Notes: a model not told the origin generated them from the letters alone. A DNA stretch of 35,563 nucleotides from Streptomyces spinoverrucosus (GCF_006539505.1 NZ_BJND01000080.1:1-35563), one strand, 5' to 3'; counted from the first letter of the stretch, positions 1 to 8,090 are shown. Program-made: numbers and translations.

Positions 1-521
1 GCCCTCAGGCCACCCGCGCCCTGCCCCGTGTCCGCCCTCGCGCCATCCGTGCCCTGCCCCGCGCAGCCCCCCGTGCCCTCCGCGAACCGCACCGTCACCC
101 CCTCCTCGTCCTGCTCCACCCCCACGACCTCCCGGCCGAAGACGACATGCCCGGCCAGTTCCCTCAGACGGGTGAAGAGGATCTCCTGTGTGCGCCACTG
201 CGGCACCATCCACGGTTCGCCGTACGGCGAGTCCTCGCTCGACTCGGCCGGGTCGAACATCTGGTGCTCGCCCACCCGCTTGCCGTTCTGCCAGATCATC
301 CCGACGGGGTAGGCGCCCCCGGCCGCGCGGATCGCATCCAGCACTCCCAGGTCGTCGAAGACCTCCATCGTGCGCGGCTGGATGCCCTTGCCCCGCGAAC
401 CGGGGAACAGCCCGTCCGCGCGCTCCACCACGAGGGCGTCCACCCCGCGCCGGGCGAGGTCGATGGCGAGGGTGAGTCCGGTGGGGCCCGCGCCGACGAT
501 CAGTGCGTCCAGTACGTCCAT
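1..521 (-). CDS. FAD-dependent aromatic-hydroxylase-type monooxygenase, N-terminal part (cut by window edge)
   Basis: The visible 173 residues start MDVLDALIVGAGPTGLTLAI, the dinucleotide-binding GxGxxG fold that opens PF01494-type FAD monooxygenases (PheA/TfdB/MhpA group). An acidic end of beta-2 (VVERAD) and the family's R-G-K-G-I-Q-P-R-T-M-E segment near residue 45-55 follow. These enzymes use NAD(P)H and FAD to hydroxylate aromatic or polyketide-like substrates in the cytoplasm; the substrate cannot be told here. The ATG at 521 is preceded by GGAG and AAGGAG. The gene diverges from a TetR regulator, and both operators lie in its promoter or leader, so it is probably the repressed target. 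From about residue 153 the usual fold is interrupted by a Gly-rich stretch made of a 33-bp repeat. The C-terminal two thirds lie outside the window. Confidence 0.85.
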   Translation of the reverse strand, partial: MDVLDALIVGAGPTGLTLAIDLARRGVDALVVERADGLFPGSRGKGIQPRTMEVFDDLGVLDAIRAAGGAYPVGMIWQNGKRVGEHQMFDPAESSEDSPYGEPWMVPQWRTQEILFTRLRELAGHVVFGREVVGVEQDEEGVTVRFAEGTGGCAGQGTDGARADTGQGAGGLR

Positions 522-535
522 GTCCGCTCCATCTC

Positions 536-550
536 CTTAACGTTGTTAAG
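536..550. promoter_or_regulatory. TetR-family operator 1, overlapping the monooxygenase ribosome binding site
   Basis: CTTAAC-GTT-GTTAAG is a perfect 6-bp inverted repeat with a 3-bp centre. Read leftward, its end supplies the AAGGAG-like ribosome binding site of the monooxygenase gene, so a bound repressor would cover the leader start. It has the same arms as operator 2. Confidence 0.75.
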
Positions 551-564
551 TGGCACCGCTCGAA

Positions 565-594
565 AGCCTGCCCTTAACGCTGTTAAGCTGTCAA
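565..594 (-). promoter_or_regulatory. Probable promoter of the flavin monooxygenase
   Basis: Reading leftward there is a perfect TTGACA (594-589), an 18-nt spacer and CAGGCT (570-565), which keeps the A2 and T6 of a TAnnnT -10 box. The right-hand TetR operator fills the spacer. The -35 is convincing and the -10 weak. Confidence 0.5.
573..587. promoter_or_regulatory. TetR-family operator 2, inside the monooxygenase promoter spacer
   Basis: CTTAAC-GCT-GTTAAG has the same perfect arms as operator 1, and the two centres are 37 bp apart. It lies between the TTGACA and the -10 of the leftward promoter and 28 bp before the TetR start codon, so it could serve both repression of the target and autoregulation. 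Confidence 0.75.
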
Positions 595-615
595 GCGCGG
601 GATAGGTTGACGAGC

Positions 616-1272
616 GTGAGCGACACGGAACGACGAGCACCGCTGGACCGGCGACGCGTGGCGGACGCCGCCCTGCGGCTGCTGAACGAGGTGGGCCTGG
701 AGGGCCTGACCCTGCGGGCCATCGCCAGGGAGCTGGACGTCAAGGCGCCCGCCCTGTACTGGCACTTCAAGGACAAGCAGGCCCTGCTCGACGAGATGGC
801 GACCGAGATGTACCGCCGCATGGTCGCCGGAACCGCCCTCGATCCCGGCGAAACCTGGCAGGAATGCCTGCTGAGGGAGAACCGGGCGCTGCGCACCGCC
901 CTGCTTGCCCATCGCGACGGCGCGAAGGTGTTCAGTGGCTCACGGTTCACCGGTCTCGACCACGCCCGTCACATGGAAGAGCGCCTGGGCCTGTTGACGG
1001 CCGCCGGTTTCAGCCTTTCCGAGGCCGTTCGCGCGACCTCGACGACGTACGCGTACACCATCGGCTTCGTCATCGAGGAACAGGGCGTACAACCGCTTCC
1101 GGACGAGCGGCGCGAGGGCTACGACGTCGAAGAGCGAGCCCGCCGCATGGCCGAATTTCCGCTTGCCGCGCGAGCGGGTGCGGAACTCTTCGGCGATTAC
1201 GACTTGCATTTCGAGGAGGGCCTGCAGATTGTGATCGCCGGAATCGCGACGCGTTATCGACCGGGCCATTAG
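616..1272 (+). CDS. TetR-family transcriptional repressor
   Basis: A 218-residue protein from GTG616. Residues about 10-57 form the TetR helix-turn-helix, with LTLRAIARELDVKAPALYWH followed by FKDKQALLDEMA. The LYWHxKxKxALLD pattern is that of true TetR-like proteins with a TetR_C ligand domain, not of the broad AcrR group. The C-terminal 150 residues are mostly helical and would bind the inducer. It diverges from a flavin monooxygenase with two matching operators between them, the usual layout for a self-regulated drug- or metabolite-responsive repressor. GTG616 is chosen because it directly precedes the conserved region; in-frame TTG607 and GTG550 are alternatives, but GTG550 lies inside operator 1. 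The ribosome binding site is weak, so the exact start is uncertain. Confidence 0.88.
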   Translation: MSDTERRAPLDRRRVADAALRLLNEVGLEGLTLRAIARELDVKAPALYWHFKDKQALLDEMATEMYRRMVAGTALDPGETWQECLLRENRALRTALLAHRDGAKVFSGSRFTGLDHARHMEERLGLLTAAGFSLSEAVRATSTTYAYTIGFVIEEQGVQPLPDERREGYDVEERARRMAEFPLAARAGAELFGDYDLHFEEGLQIVIAGIATRYRPGH

Positions 1273-1580
1273 AGTCGTTCACCGGCGCTTCACGTACGCT
1301 CCGCCCTGCGTTAAGTCCCTGTGGCGCCTGGGGAGTTGAGGGACCTGTGGGAGTCTCATTCAGGTCGATTTGTACAGTGGACAACCACTTGGACGATGAG
1401 TTTTCATGGCACGGCCAAGGGGGTTTTGCGGGGGGCGAGTAAGCATTTTTCGTACAGGGTGTTGAGGGCGGGCCATAGGCGGGGGACGGTCATGTTTTCT
1501 CCTGTATGTATCCATGCCTGCCTTCACGCCTGCGTTGAGCCGATGTTCCGGCCGGTCGGCCGGAACCGACGAGTAGGACT
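1273..1580. other. Intergenic region between tetR and the secreted-protein gene
   Basis: About 308 bp with lower G+C than the flanking genes. I see no convincing ORF, tRNA or perfect promoter. The clearest structure is the inverted repeat at 1545-1566. A TTGTACAG..TGGACAA stretch near 1370-1387 could hold promoter elements for the rightward gene, but no -35/-10 pair is good enough to call. Confidence 0.5.
1545..1566 (+). repeat. Perfect 9-bp inverted repeat in the leader of the secreted-protein gene
   Basis: GTTCCGGCC and GGCCGGAAC flank a 4-nt GGTC centre and end 14 nt before the first start codon. It could be an operator or an RNA hairpin limiting ribosome access to the GAGTAGG site just downstream. 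Confidence 0.6.
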
Positions 1581-2105
1581 GTGATGAAGGCACGGAAGAG
1601 ACTCTTGCGGCACGCCCTGGGCGTCGCCGCGGCTGCCGCTCTGGCCTGGCTCGTGGTGACGGGAGGCACGCCGGGCACGCCCGAGCAGGCGAGCGCCTCC
1701 GCCCAGGCGGCCGCACCCATCGCCGACGAGGCACCCGGTTACGCCGTCGAGGACTTCAACTACCCGGGGGCGGACAAGATCCTGGCCGAGCAGGGCATCA
1801 CCCTCAAGCGGGGTGACGGCCACATCGTCCTCAGCGAGTGCGGCGCCGCCGGGCTGCTGGAGGTCTGGGCCCGCAACTCGGACAAGATCTGCTTCCGCAC
1901 CACCGGCGACTCCGGCTACCTGACCCTGGAAATCCCCTCGGTCTACAGCATCAAGGGCAACGACTACGCGGCTCAGGTCGACATGACGGTCGACGGCACG
2001 GAGCAGTCGTACGACATCGCCAGGAACACCTGGACCCCGGTGGGTGAGAGCGCGGACGAGCAGGGACGCGAATTCATGCTCGTCGAGATCAGGACCTCCA
2101 AGTAG
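1581..2105 (+). CDS. Small secreted protein of unknown function
   Basis: 174 residues. A basic start (MMKARKRLLRH) is followed by an Ala/Leu/Val core to about residue 28 and an Ala-rich stretch ending near AQAAAP, which reads as a Sec signal peptide, leaving about 130 exported residues. The mature part has two cysteines (LSECGAAG and KICFRTT), suited to one disulfide, and a beta-rich pattern (GYLTLEIPSVYSIKGNDY). I do not know a characterised family; I recall similar small secreted proteins beside FG-GAP/trypsin-fold genes in other Streptomyces, but cannot check this. GTG1581 and ATG1584 are adjacent possible starts behind GAGTAGG. The neighbours on the same strand are also exported, so a joint role at the cell surface is likely but inferred. 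Confidence 0.8.
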   Translation: MMKARKRLLRHALGVAAAAALAWLVVTGGTPGTPEQASASAQAAAPIADEAPGYAVEDFNYPGADKILAEQGITLKRGDGHIVLSECGAAGLLEVWARNSDKICFRTTGDSGYLTLEIPSVYSIKGNDYAAQVDMTVDGTEQSYDIARNTWTPVGESADEQGREFMLVEIRTSK

Positions 2106-2200
2106 CGCCGCGCACTCCCGCGCAGCGCACCGCCGACGTCTCTCATCAGCCGTCCGCCGTCCGGTGCATCCGGACGCGCAGACCTCGTCCCGGGGAACAC

Positions 2201-4405
2201 ATGATCACGCCTCAGGCAAGACCCGCCCGGCTCGCCGCACTGGCCGCGGCCGCCCTGCTCACGACTCCTGTCGTCCTGACCGCCGCGCCCGCGCACGCCG
2301 TCTCCGGCACCGCCGCGTCCGGCACCACCTACGGCTACACCGCCCGCCTGGACATCGGTGACGGCACCCGCGCGTGCTCCGGCACCCTGGTCCACGCCGA
2401 ATGGCTGCTCACGGCGGCCAGTTGCTTCGCCGACAACCCGGCCGCCGACCTCACCGTGCCCGCCGGTGCCCCGAAGCTGAAGACGACCGCGACGATCGGG
2501 CGCACCGACCTCACCACCACCGCCGGTCAGGTGATCCCCGTGGTCGAGCTGGTCCCGCGCACCGACCGCGACCTGGTTCTCGCCCGCCTCTCCCGGCCGG
2601 TCAGCACCGCGTCCCCCGTGGCCCTGGCCGGCACCGCGCCCACCGCCGGCGAGCAGCTGACGGCCGCCGGATACGGCCGTACGAAGACCGAGTGGGCCCC
2701 GCTGAAGCTGCACACCGGTGCCTTCTCGGTGGACTCCGCCGACACCACCACCGCCACCGTGACCGGCCTGGACGGCGCCGCGATCTGCGCGGGCGACGCG
2801 GGCGGCCCGGTGCTCCGCGTGACGAACGGTCAGGCCACGCTCGCCGCCGTCAACAGCCGCTCCTGGCAGGGCGGTTGCTTCGGGGCCGACGCGTCCGAGA
2901 CCCGTACCGGCGGTGTCGCCACCCGCGTCGACGACCTGCGCGACTGGGTGGCCGCCAAGGTCGGCGCGACCCCGGTGACCGACTTCAACTGCGACGGCGC
3001 CGAGGACGTGGTGGGCAGCGACCCCAAGGCGTCCGTGGCCGGCCTGTCGGAAGCCGGTCTGCTCAAGGTCGTCTACGGCGCCGGCAAGGGCAATGAGACG
3101 CTCCACCAGGACCTCACCTACGTTCCCGGTGGAGCCGAGGCCGACGACGAGTTCGGCAGCGAGCTGGCCGTCGTCGACTACGACGAGGACGGCTGCAGCG
3201 ACCTCGTGGTCGGCGTCCCCTTCGAGGACGTCGGCACGGTGGTGGACGCCGGCCTGGTGACCGTCCTGTACGGCGCCCCGCAGGGCCTGGGCCAGGGCAA
3301 GGCCGGGTTCAACCTCCAGCAGGGCACGGGTACGGGCGCCATCGACGCGCGGGCGTCCGAGACGGGCGACCGGATGGGCGCCGCGCTCGCCGCGGGCCGG
3401 ACGGCCACCGGTGAGCCGTACCTGCTGATCGGCGCGCCCGGCAAGAACCTGAAGGGGCACGTGGACGCCGGCCTGGTCTACTACGTGCGCGGGTCGGTCA
3501 ACGTCGACATCCACCAGGACTCCCCGGGCGTGGTCGGCGTCATCAGCGACGGCGACGAGTTCGGTGCCTCCCTCGCGGGCTCGCCGAACCACCTCGCGAT
3601 CGGCTCCCCGGGTGAGACGGTCGGCACCAGCGCCGACGCCGGCATGGTGGCGATCCTCAAGCACGAGCTGAACGCCGACAACATCCCCACCCCGGTGGCG
3701 AGCGTCAACCAGGACACCGACGGCATCAGCGACGGGGCCGAGGGCGGCGACCTGTTCGGCGCCTCGCTCTCCATGGTCGCGTACCGCCCCTCCGGCGCCT
3801 CCGTCGCGACGGACTCGATCCTCGCCGTCGGCACGCCCGGTGAGACGCTGTGGGTCGGCACCAACTCCTTCCCGCAGGCCGGTCAGGTGACCACGCTCCG
3901 GATCACCGCGGCCGGTGCCGTCAGCCAACTCGCCACCATCCACCAGGGCGCCGAAGGCGTGAACGGTGCCTCCGCGGCCGAGGACGGCTTCGGCACGAAG
4001 GTGGTCGCCGCGAACACCGCCCCGAACGCGACCGGCACCGCCTCGACCATGCTGCTGGCGGTCGGTGTACCCGGCAAGGACATCGGCACGGCAACGGACG
4101 CCGGGATGGTTCAGACCTTCTCGCTGCTGGGCGCGCCGGGTGACTCCGACCACTGGATCGAGGCGGGCAACGAGCGCGGTCTGCCCGGCACTCCGGGCGC
4201 GTCGCAGCTCGTCGGCAAGTACCTGAACGCCACCGGCACGCACCTGTGGATCGGCATGCCGCACGGTCCCGCCGAGCGCGGCGCCGTCCACGGCCTGCCG
4301 TGGTCCAACGCCATGGGCGCCACCGGCGGCACGGTCATCACCCACCAGCCCGGCCTCAACGGCCTGCCCCTCACGGGCAAGGCCTTCGGCATGGCGATCC
4401 GCTGA
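2201..4405 (+). CDS. Secreted trypsin-fold pseudoprotease with C-terminal FG-GAP (integrin-like propeller) repeats
   Basis: 734 residues. A Sec signal peptide ends at about AHA/VSG (residue 34). Residues about 40-255 have the S1 trypsin fold, but two catalytic positions are replaced. The TAAHC motif reads TAASC (Ser74 in place of His) and GDSGGP reads GDAGGP (Ala200 in place of Ser). The Asp of D-L-V-L-A (residue 124) and the cysteines remain. Residues about 260-734 hold six or more FG-GAP blades, with Ca-binding D-x-D-x-D-G-type loops (DFNCDGAEDVV, DYDEDGCSDLVVG) and FGASL or MGAAL turns. The protein should be an exported binding or scaffold protein, not a peptidase. ATG2201 follows CGGGGAAC. 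Its 3' end has a repeat array and terminator. Confidence 0.9.
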   Translation: MITPQARPARLAALAAAALLTTPVVLTAAPAHAVSGTAASGTTYGYTARLDIGDGTRACSGTLVHAEWLLTAASCFADNPAADLTVPAGAPKLKTTATIGRTDLTTTAGQVIPVVELVPRTDRDLVLARLSRPVSTASPVALAGTAPTAGEQLTAAGYGRTKTEWAPLKLHTGAFSVDSADTTTATVTGLDGAAICAGDAGGPVLRVTNGQATLAAVNSRSWQGGCFGADASETRTGGVATRVDDLRDWVAAKVGATPVTDFNCDGAEDVVGSDPKASVAGLSEAGLLKVVYGAGKGNETLHQDLTYVPGGAEADDEFGSELAVVDYDEDGCSDLVVGVPFEDVGTVVDAGLVTVLYGAPQGLGQGKAGFNLQQGTGTGAIDARASETGDRMGAALAAGRTATGEPYLLIGAPGKNLKGHVDAGLVYYVRGSVNVDIHQDSPGVVGVISDGDEFGASLAGSPNHLAIGSPGETVGTSADAGMVAILKHELNADNIPTPVASVNQDTDGISDGAEGGDLFGASLSMVAYRPSGASVATDSILAVGTPGETLWVGTNSFPQAGQVTTLRITAAGAVSQLATIHQGAEGVNGASAAEDGFGTKVVAANTAPNATGTASTMLLAVGVPGKDIGTATDAGMVQTFSLLGAPGDSDHWIEAGNERGLPGTPGASQLVGKYLNATGTHLWIGMPHGPAERGAVHGLPWSNAMGATGGTVITHQPGLNGLPLTGKAFGMAIR

Positions 4406-4406
4406 G

Positions 4407-4475
4407 CCGACGGTCGTATCCAACGGCCGTAACCCGACGGTCGTAACCCGACGGCCGTAGCCCAACGGCCGTAAG
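4407..4475 (+). repeat. Five tandem 13-15 bp units of CCRACGGYCGTAAC type
   Basis: The units start at 4407, 4420, 4434, 4448 and 4462, immediately after the stop codon. Each carries ACGGCCGT (a perfect palindrome in units 2, 4 and 5) or ACGGTCGT. The array has the look of a small slippage-grown repeat between the stop codon and the terminator; function unknown. Confidence 0.85.
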
Positions 4476-4479
4476 CACG

Positions 4480-4509
4480 GGCCCCGGACGGGACTTCCCT
4501 TCCGGGGCC
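4480..4509 (+). terminator. Terminator hairpin after the pseudoprotease gene
   Basis: GGCCCCGGA (4480-4488) pairs perfectly with TCCGGGGCC (4501-4509) across a 12-nt loop. A pyrimidine-rich ACGCTTTCCCCCTC tract follows. There is no long T run, as is usual in Streptomyces. Confidence 0.7.
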
Positions 4510-4635
4510 ACGCTTTCCCCCTCACTTTGTTCCGGGCCGCCCTCCGGCGGCCGTTTCGGCACCGCAGAACGTCCAGTCTGTCCGGCGGCACACGGTCGTA
4601 CGGGCGCCGCCGGGCGCCGAACCCGAAGGACCACT

Positions 4636-7600
4636 GTGAACACCACTTACTGGAGCAGACGGCGCGTTCTCGGCGCCTTCGCCGCCACCGTGGCCGTCGC
4701 CGCCACCTCAAGCCTCGTGCTCAGCCCCGTACCCGCCACCGCCGCGACCGGTGATCCGGTGGGCGGCGACGACGGCGACCCGTTCGCCCTGCCGGACACG
4801 GACCGGTCGAAGGTCGTCCAGGCGTGGCTGCTGGGCGGCAGGGCCGTGCGGGCCGCCGCGGAGCTCACGCTCATCGGTTCCGACACCGACGTCCAGACCT
4901 TCCTGACGGCCGATCTGCCCAAGCTCACGGCGGAGGACAACCGCGTCGCCGTCCTCACCTCCCTCGCCCGGGGCGGGAAGGGCACCCGGCGCGAGGCCGT
5001 CGCCGCGCTGGAGGGCGGCGACTTGGCCATCGCCGACTACCTCAGTACGGGCTTCCAGGGCGCCCTCGTGGAGGACCTGCGCGTCGTGACCACGACCGTC
5101 ATGGCCACCGGCGGCAAGGCGGTCGTACGAGACGGCAACACCGCATTGAACGCGGGCACCCAGCAAGCGCTGGAGGAGTACCTCCTCGAAGGCCAGTACG
5201 CCGCGCGCCTTGAGGACATGCGCGCCGAGGCGGCCAAGATGCTGGTGCAGGCCGGGCCGGAGGTGCAGAAGTACGCCTCCCGGGCCCTGGACGGCACCTC
5301 GTCCGACGTCGAGTGGTTCCTCGACACCGGCCAGCACATCGCCCGCGCCCGCGACCAGGAGGCCGCGACGATCGGGGAGCTCGTCGCCGTCGTCGAGCGC
5401 GAGGGCCAGAAGGCCGACGCGATGACGAAGAAGGCCGAGGAGGCCTCTGCCCGTGCCGTGGCGGCCGCCGCGAAGGCCAGGGAGGCGGCGGAGAAGGCCG
5501 CGGCCGAGGCCCAGGCGGCACAGAACGACGTGGTCAAGTCGGGCAACGCGGCGCGCAAGGCGGCCGAGGCCGCCACCGGTGCGGCCGACTCGGCCCGGGT
5601 GGCCATCCGCGCCTCGCACGCCGCCGTCCAGGCCTCCCGCCGCGCCGCCTACGCCGCGACCGCCGCGAGCCAGGCCGCGGCCAGTGCCGGCTCCGCCGCC
5701 GCCCGTGCGTACCACGCGGCCATCGCCGCGTCGAAGGACGCCTCCCAGGCGTCGGCCGCCAAGAACGCCGCCGTCGCGGCCCGCAACGCCGCCGCGAAGG
5801 CACGCAGCGCGGCGACGGCCGCCGACCATGCCGCGACCGCCTCGATCGCGGCCGCGAGCGCCGGTTCCGCCGCCGCCTCGGCCGCCCGCAACGCCGCCGC
5901 CGCGGCCGGCGCCTCCGCCACGGCGGCCGCGGCCGCCGGCGCCGCCCAGGCCCAGGCCGCTGAGGCCAAGCGGCAGGCGCAGATCGCGAGCACCAACGCC
6001 ACCATCGCCACCAACGCCGCCGGGACCGCGCAGGCCCTCGCGAACACGGCGGCGACGGCGGCCGCCACCGCGCGGGACGCCGCGAACAGCGCGGCCGGCC
6101 ACGCGGAGAAGGCCGCCGCGGCGGCCGAATGGGCCGCCGAGTACGCGGGCCAGGCCGTGGAGTACGCGAAGAAGTCCACGGAGTTCGCCAACGAGGCCAC
6201 CAAGGCCGCGAACACCGCCACCGAAGCCGTCAACAAGGCGGTCGAGGTGGAGAAGCAGGCGCGGGAGGCCGAGTGGCAGCGCCTGGACGAGGACATGCGG
6301 CAGGCCATCGAGGAGTGCCGCCTGCTCGCGGAGATCGAGGCGCGGGAGAAGGCCGAACTCCTCGCCAGGCGCACCCAGGAGGCGCAGGCCGACCAGGCCA
6401 CGAAGGACCTCATCGCCCGGGCCGAGGAAGCGCTCCGAGCGGGCGACACGACGCTGGCCGCCACGGTGGGGCGCAAGGCGGCCATCGCCCTGATGAACTC
6501 CCACGGCAACTGGTCGCGCGAGGCCGCACGGTTCGCCCTGTGCGGTACGGACGCCGACGTGCACGCCTGGATCGACGCCGACCGGCAGCTGGCCCAGCGG
6601 CAGGACGACCGGGAGACCGCCCTCTACCTGGCCCAGGTCTCCACCAGCCCGGACGTCGCCGACGCGGTGGTCACGGCGGTGGAGAGCGACGACCCCGACG
6701 CCGCGCGGAACTTCCTCACCACCGGCCTGTTCGAGGCCGCCGCTGCCGAGAACCGGGTCGCCGTCTCCCGCATTCTGGCCACCAACCCCGGCAGCGCCGT
6801 GACGAAGGCGGCGAACGACGCGCTGGACGCCGGCACTCCCGAGGCGCTGCGCGAGTTCTTCAACGGCATCTACGACGCGGCGCAGCAGGAGGACGACGCG
6901 GTCGCCGTCGCCTCGCTCCTCGCCGCCGCCGGACCGTACACCAAGGCCCACGCCCAGGCCGCGATGGAGGGCCCGGCTTGGATGCGCCGCAACTTCGTCG
7001 CCTCGGCGCGGTACAAGACCGCGCAGCTCGACCACGACTCCGCCACCCATATCGCCGCCATGCAGGGCGCGATCGCCGCCGCGGCGAAGATCGCGCACAA
7101 GGCGCAAGAGGACGCCGCCCGTGCGCAGGAGGCGGCGGCGAAGGCGCGCAACGCCGCCGCGGAGGCGACGCAGTGGGCGCAGAAGGCGCAGGAGTCGGCC
7201 GACCAGGCCGCCGATTACGCGCAGCAGGCCGACGCGCACGCCGACGCCGCCGACCAGTCGGCCAGGGACGCGCAGGCCTCGGCCGACCGGGCGAAGGCGG
7301 CGGCCGCCACCGCCCGCACGGCCGCCCGCTCGGCGAACTACTCGGCCAACCGCGCCGTGGACGCCGCCAGTCGTGCCGTCGCCTCGGCCAACTGGGCCCA
7401 GGCGTCGGCCACGTCCGCCCGCGCGTCCGCGATCCAGGCGGGCCAGGACGCGCAGGCGGCGGCCGTCGCCGCGACCCAGGCGCACCAGATCGCCGCCGTC
7501 AAGCGGCAGGCCGAGATCGCCGCGGCGGCCAAGCAGGCGGCCGAGGACGCGCGCGTGCTCCAGGCGTCGGGCACGAACCCGGCCGACACAGCCGACAACG

Positions 7601-8025
7601 ACACCGTCAAGGGCGGCCTGCCCTGGTGGAAGGAGAGCGCGCGGTGGGCGGCGGACGCCACCAACCTGGCGAGTACGGTCACCGGGTTCGCGGCGGCCGC
7701 CGCCGGGCTGTTGTCCTTCATCCCGTTCTTCACACCGGTCACGGCGCCGCTCGCCCTCGGCCTCGGGACCGCCTCCCTCGTCCTGTCCGGGTTGAGCGTC
7801 CTGTTCACCGGCATCGGGTACGGGTTCACGAGCAGCAAGTTCAAGACCTCCCTCGCGCTTGCGGCGGTGGGGCTGGTCACGTTCGGTCATGCCAAGTGGC
7901 TCGATGATGCGGCCCGGGTGGGGGAGGAGATCGTGGCTCCCGTGGCCACGAAGATCACGCAGATCGGCGCCGACGTCGTCTCGGGCGTCACCGGTGTGCT
8001 TTCGGACATGTTCGGCGACGACTGA
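4636..8025 (+). CDS. Tat-exported ALF-repeat / alanine-rich coiled-coil protein
   Basis: 1,129 residues from GTG4636, with GAAGGA 7 nt upstream. The N-terminus carries a twin-arginine signal (SRRRVLGAF, then a hydrophobic core, cleavage near ATA/ATG). Residues about 58-245 are ALF repeats (Pfam PF03752-like: Ala-rich, ending in FL-x-x-G-x-x-x-A-x-x-x-D), for example ALNAG..EEYLLEGQYAARLED. Residues about 255-590 are an extreme Ala/Lys/Glu coiled coil. A second ALF set (about 595-810) and a second coiled coil (about 815-985) follow, so the molecule is an internal duplication. Residues about 1009-1085 are strongly hydrophobic (LLSFIPFF, LALGLGTASLVLSGL), then comes a short polar tail. I see no nuclease or other toxin motif. 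The likely role is a long exported surface rod; its partner is unknown. Confidence 0.88.
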   Translation: MNTTYWSRRRVLGAFAATVAVAATSSLVLSPVPATAATGDPVGGDDGDPFALPDTDRSKVVQAWLLGGRAVRAAAELTLIGSDTDVQTFLTADLPKLTAEDNRVAVLTSLARGGKGTRREAVAALEGGDLAIADYLSTGFQGALVEDLRVVTTTVMATGGKAVVRDGNTALNAGTQQALEEYLLEGQYAARLEDMRAEAAKMLVQAGPEVQKYASRALDGTSSDVEWFLDTGQHIARARDQEAATIGELVAVVEREGQKADAMTKKAEEASARAVAAAAKAREAAEKAAAEAQAAQNDVVKSGNAARKAAEAATGAADSARVAIRASHAAVQASRRAAYAATAASQAAASAGSAAARAYHAAIAASKDASQASAAKNAAVAARNAAAKARSAATAADHAATASIAAASAGSAAASAARNAAAAAGASATAAAAAGAAQAQAAEAKRQAQIASTNATIATNAAGTAQALANTAATAAATARDAANSAAGHAEKAAAAAEWAAEYAGQAVEYAKKSTEFANEATKAANTATEAVNKAVEVEKQAREAEWQRLDEDMRQAIEECRLLAEIEAREKAELLARRTQEAQADQATKDLIARAEEALRAGDTTLAATVGRKAAIALMNSHGNWSREAARFALCGTDADVHAWIDADRQLAQRQDDRETALYLAQVSTSPDVADAVVTAVESDDPDAARNFLTTGLFEAAAAENRVAVSRILATNPGSAVTKAANDALDAGTPEALREFFNGIYDAAQQEDDAVAVASLLAAAGPYTKAHAQAAMEGPAWMRRNFVASARYKTAQLDHDSATHIAAMQGAIAAAAKIAHKAQEDAARAQEAAAKARNAAAEATQWAQKAQESADQAADYAQQADAHADAADQSARDAQASADRAKAAAATARTAARSANYSANRAVDAASRAVASANWAQASATSARASAIQAGQDAQAAAVAATQAHQIAAVKRQAEIAAAAKQAAEDARVLQASGTNPADTADNDTVKGGLPWWKESARWAADATNLASTVTGFAAAAAGLLSFIPFFTPVTAPLALGLGTASLVLSGLSVLFTGIGYGFTSSKFKTSLALAAVGLVTFGHAKWLDDAARVGEEIVAPVATKITQIGADVVSGVTGVLSDMFGDD

Positions 8026-8032
8026 CACCTGT

Positions 8033-8071
8033 GCCCGGGGGCCGGTGGAGAATCTCTGCCGGCTCCCGGGC
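8033..8071 (+). terminator. Strong hairpin between the ALF-repeat gene and the membrane-protein gene
   Basis: A 13-bp stem with one G-U pair joins 8033-8045 to 8059-8071 across a 13-nt loop. It begins 8 nt after the ALF stop codon and ends 5 nt before the AGAAAGGGA ribosome binding site of the next gene. No T tract follows, so it may end most transcripts while letting some continue. Confidence 0.7.
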
Positions 8072-8090
8072 CGCACAGAAAGGGACCGGT

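Noticed and set aside
1973..4711. A 912-codon open frame on the minus strand
   Set aside because: It lies opposite the pseudoprotease gene, is rich in Arg/Gly/Asp/Val of shadow type, has no domain, and the plus strand has a clear signal peptide, fold and GC3 pattern.
4708..8076. An 1122-codon open frame on the minus strand
   Set aside because: It is the antisense of the Ala-rich ALF coiled coil; GCC/GCG repeats read as Gly/Arg on the other strand, giving an artificial long frame.
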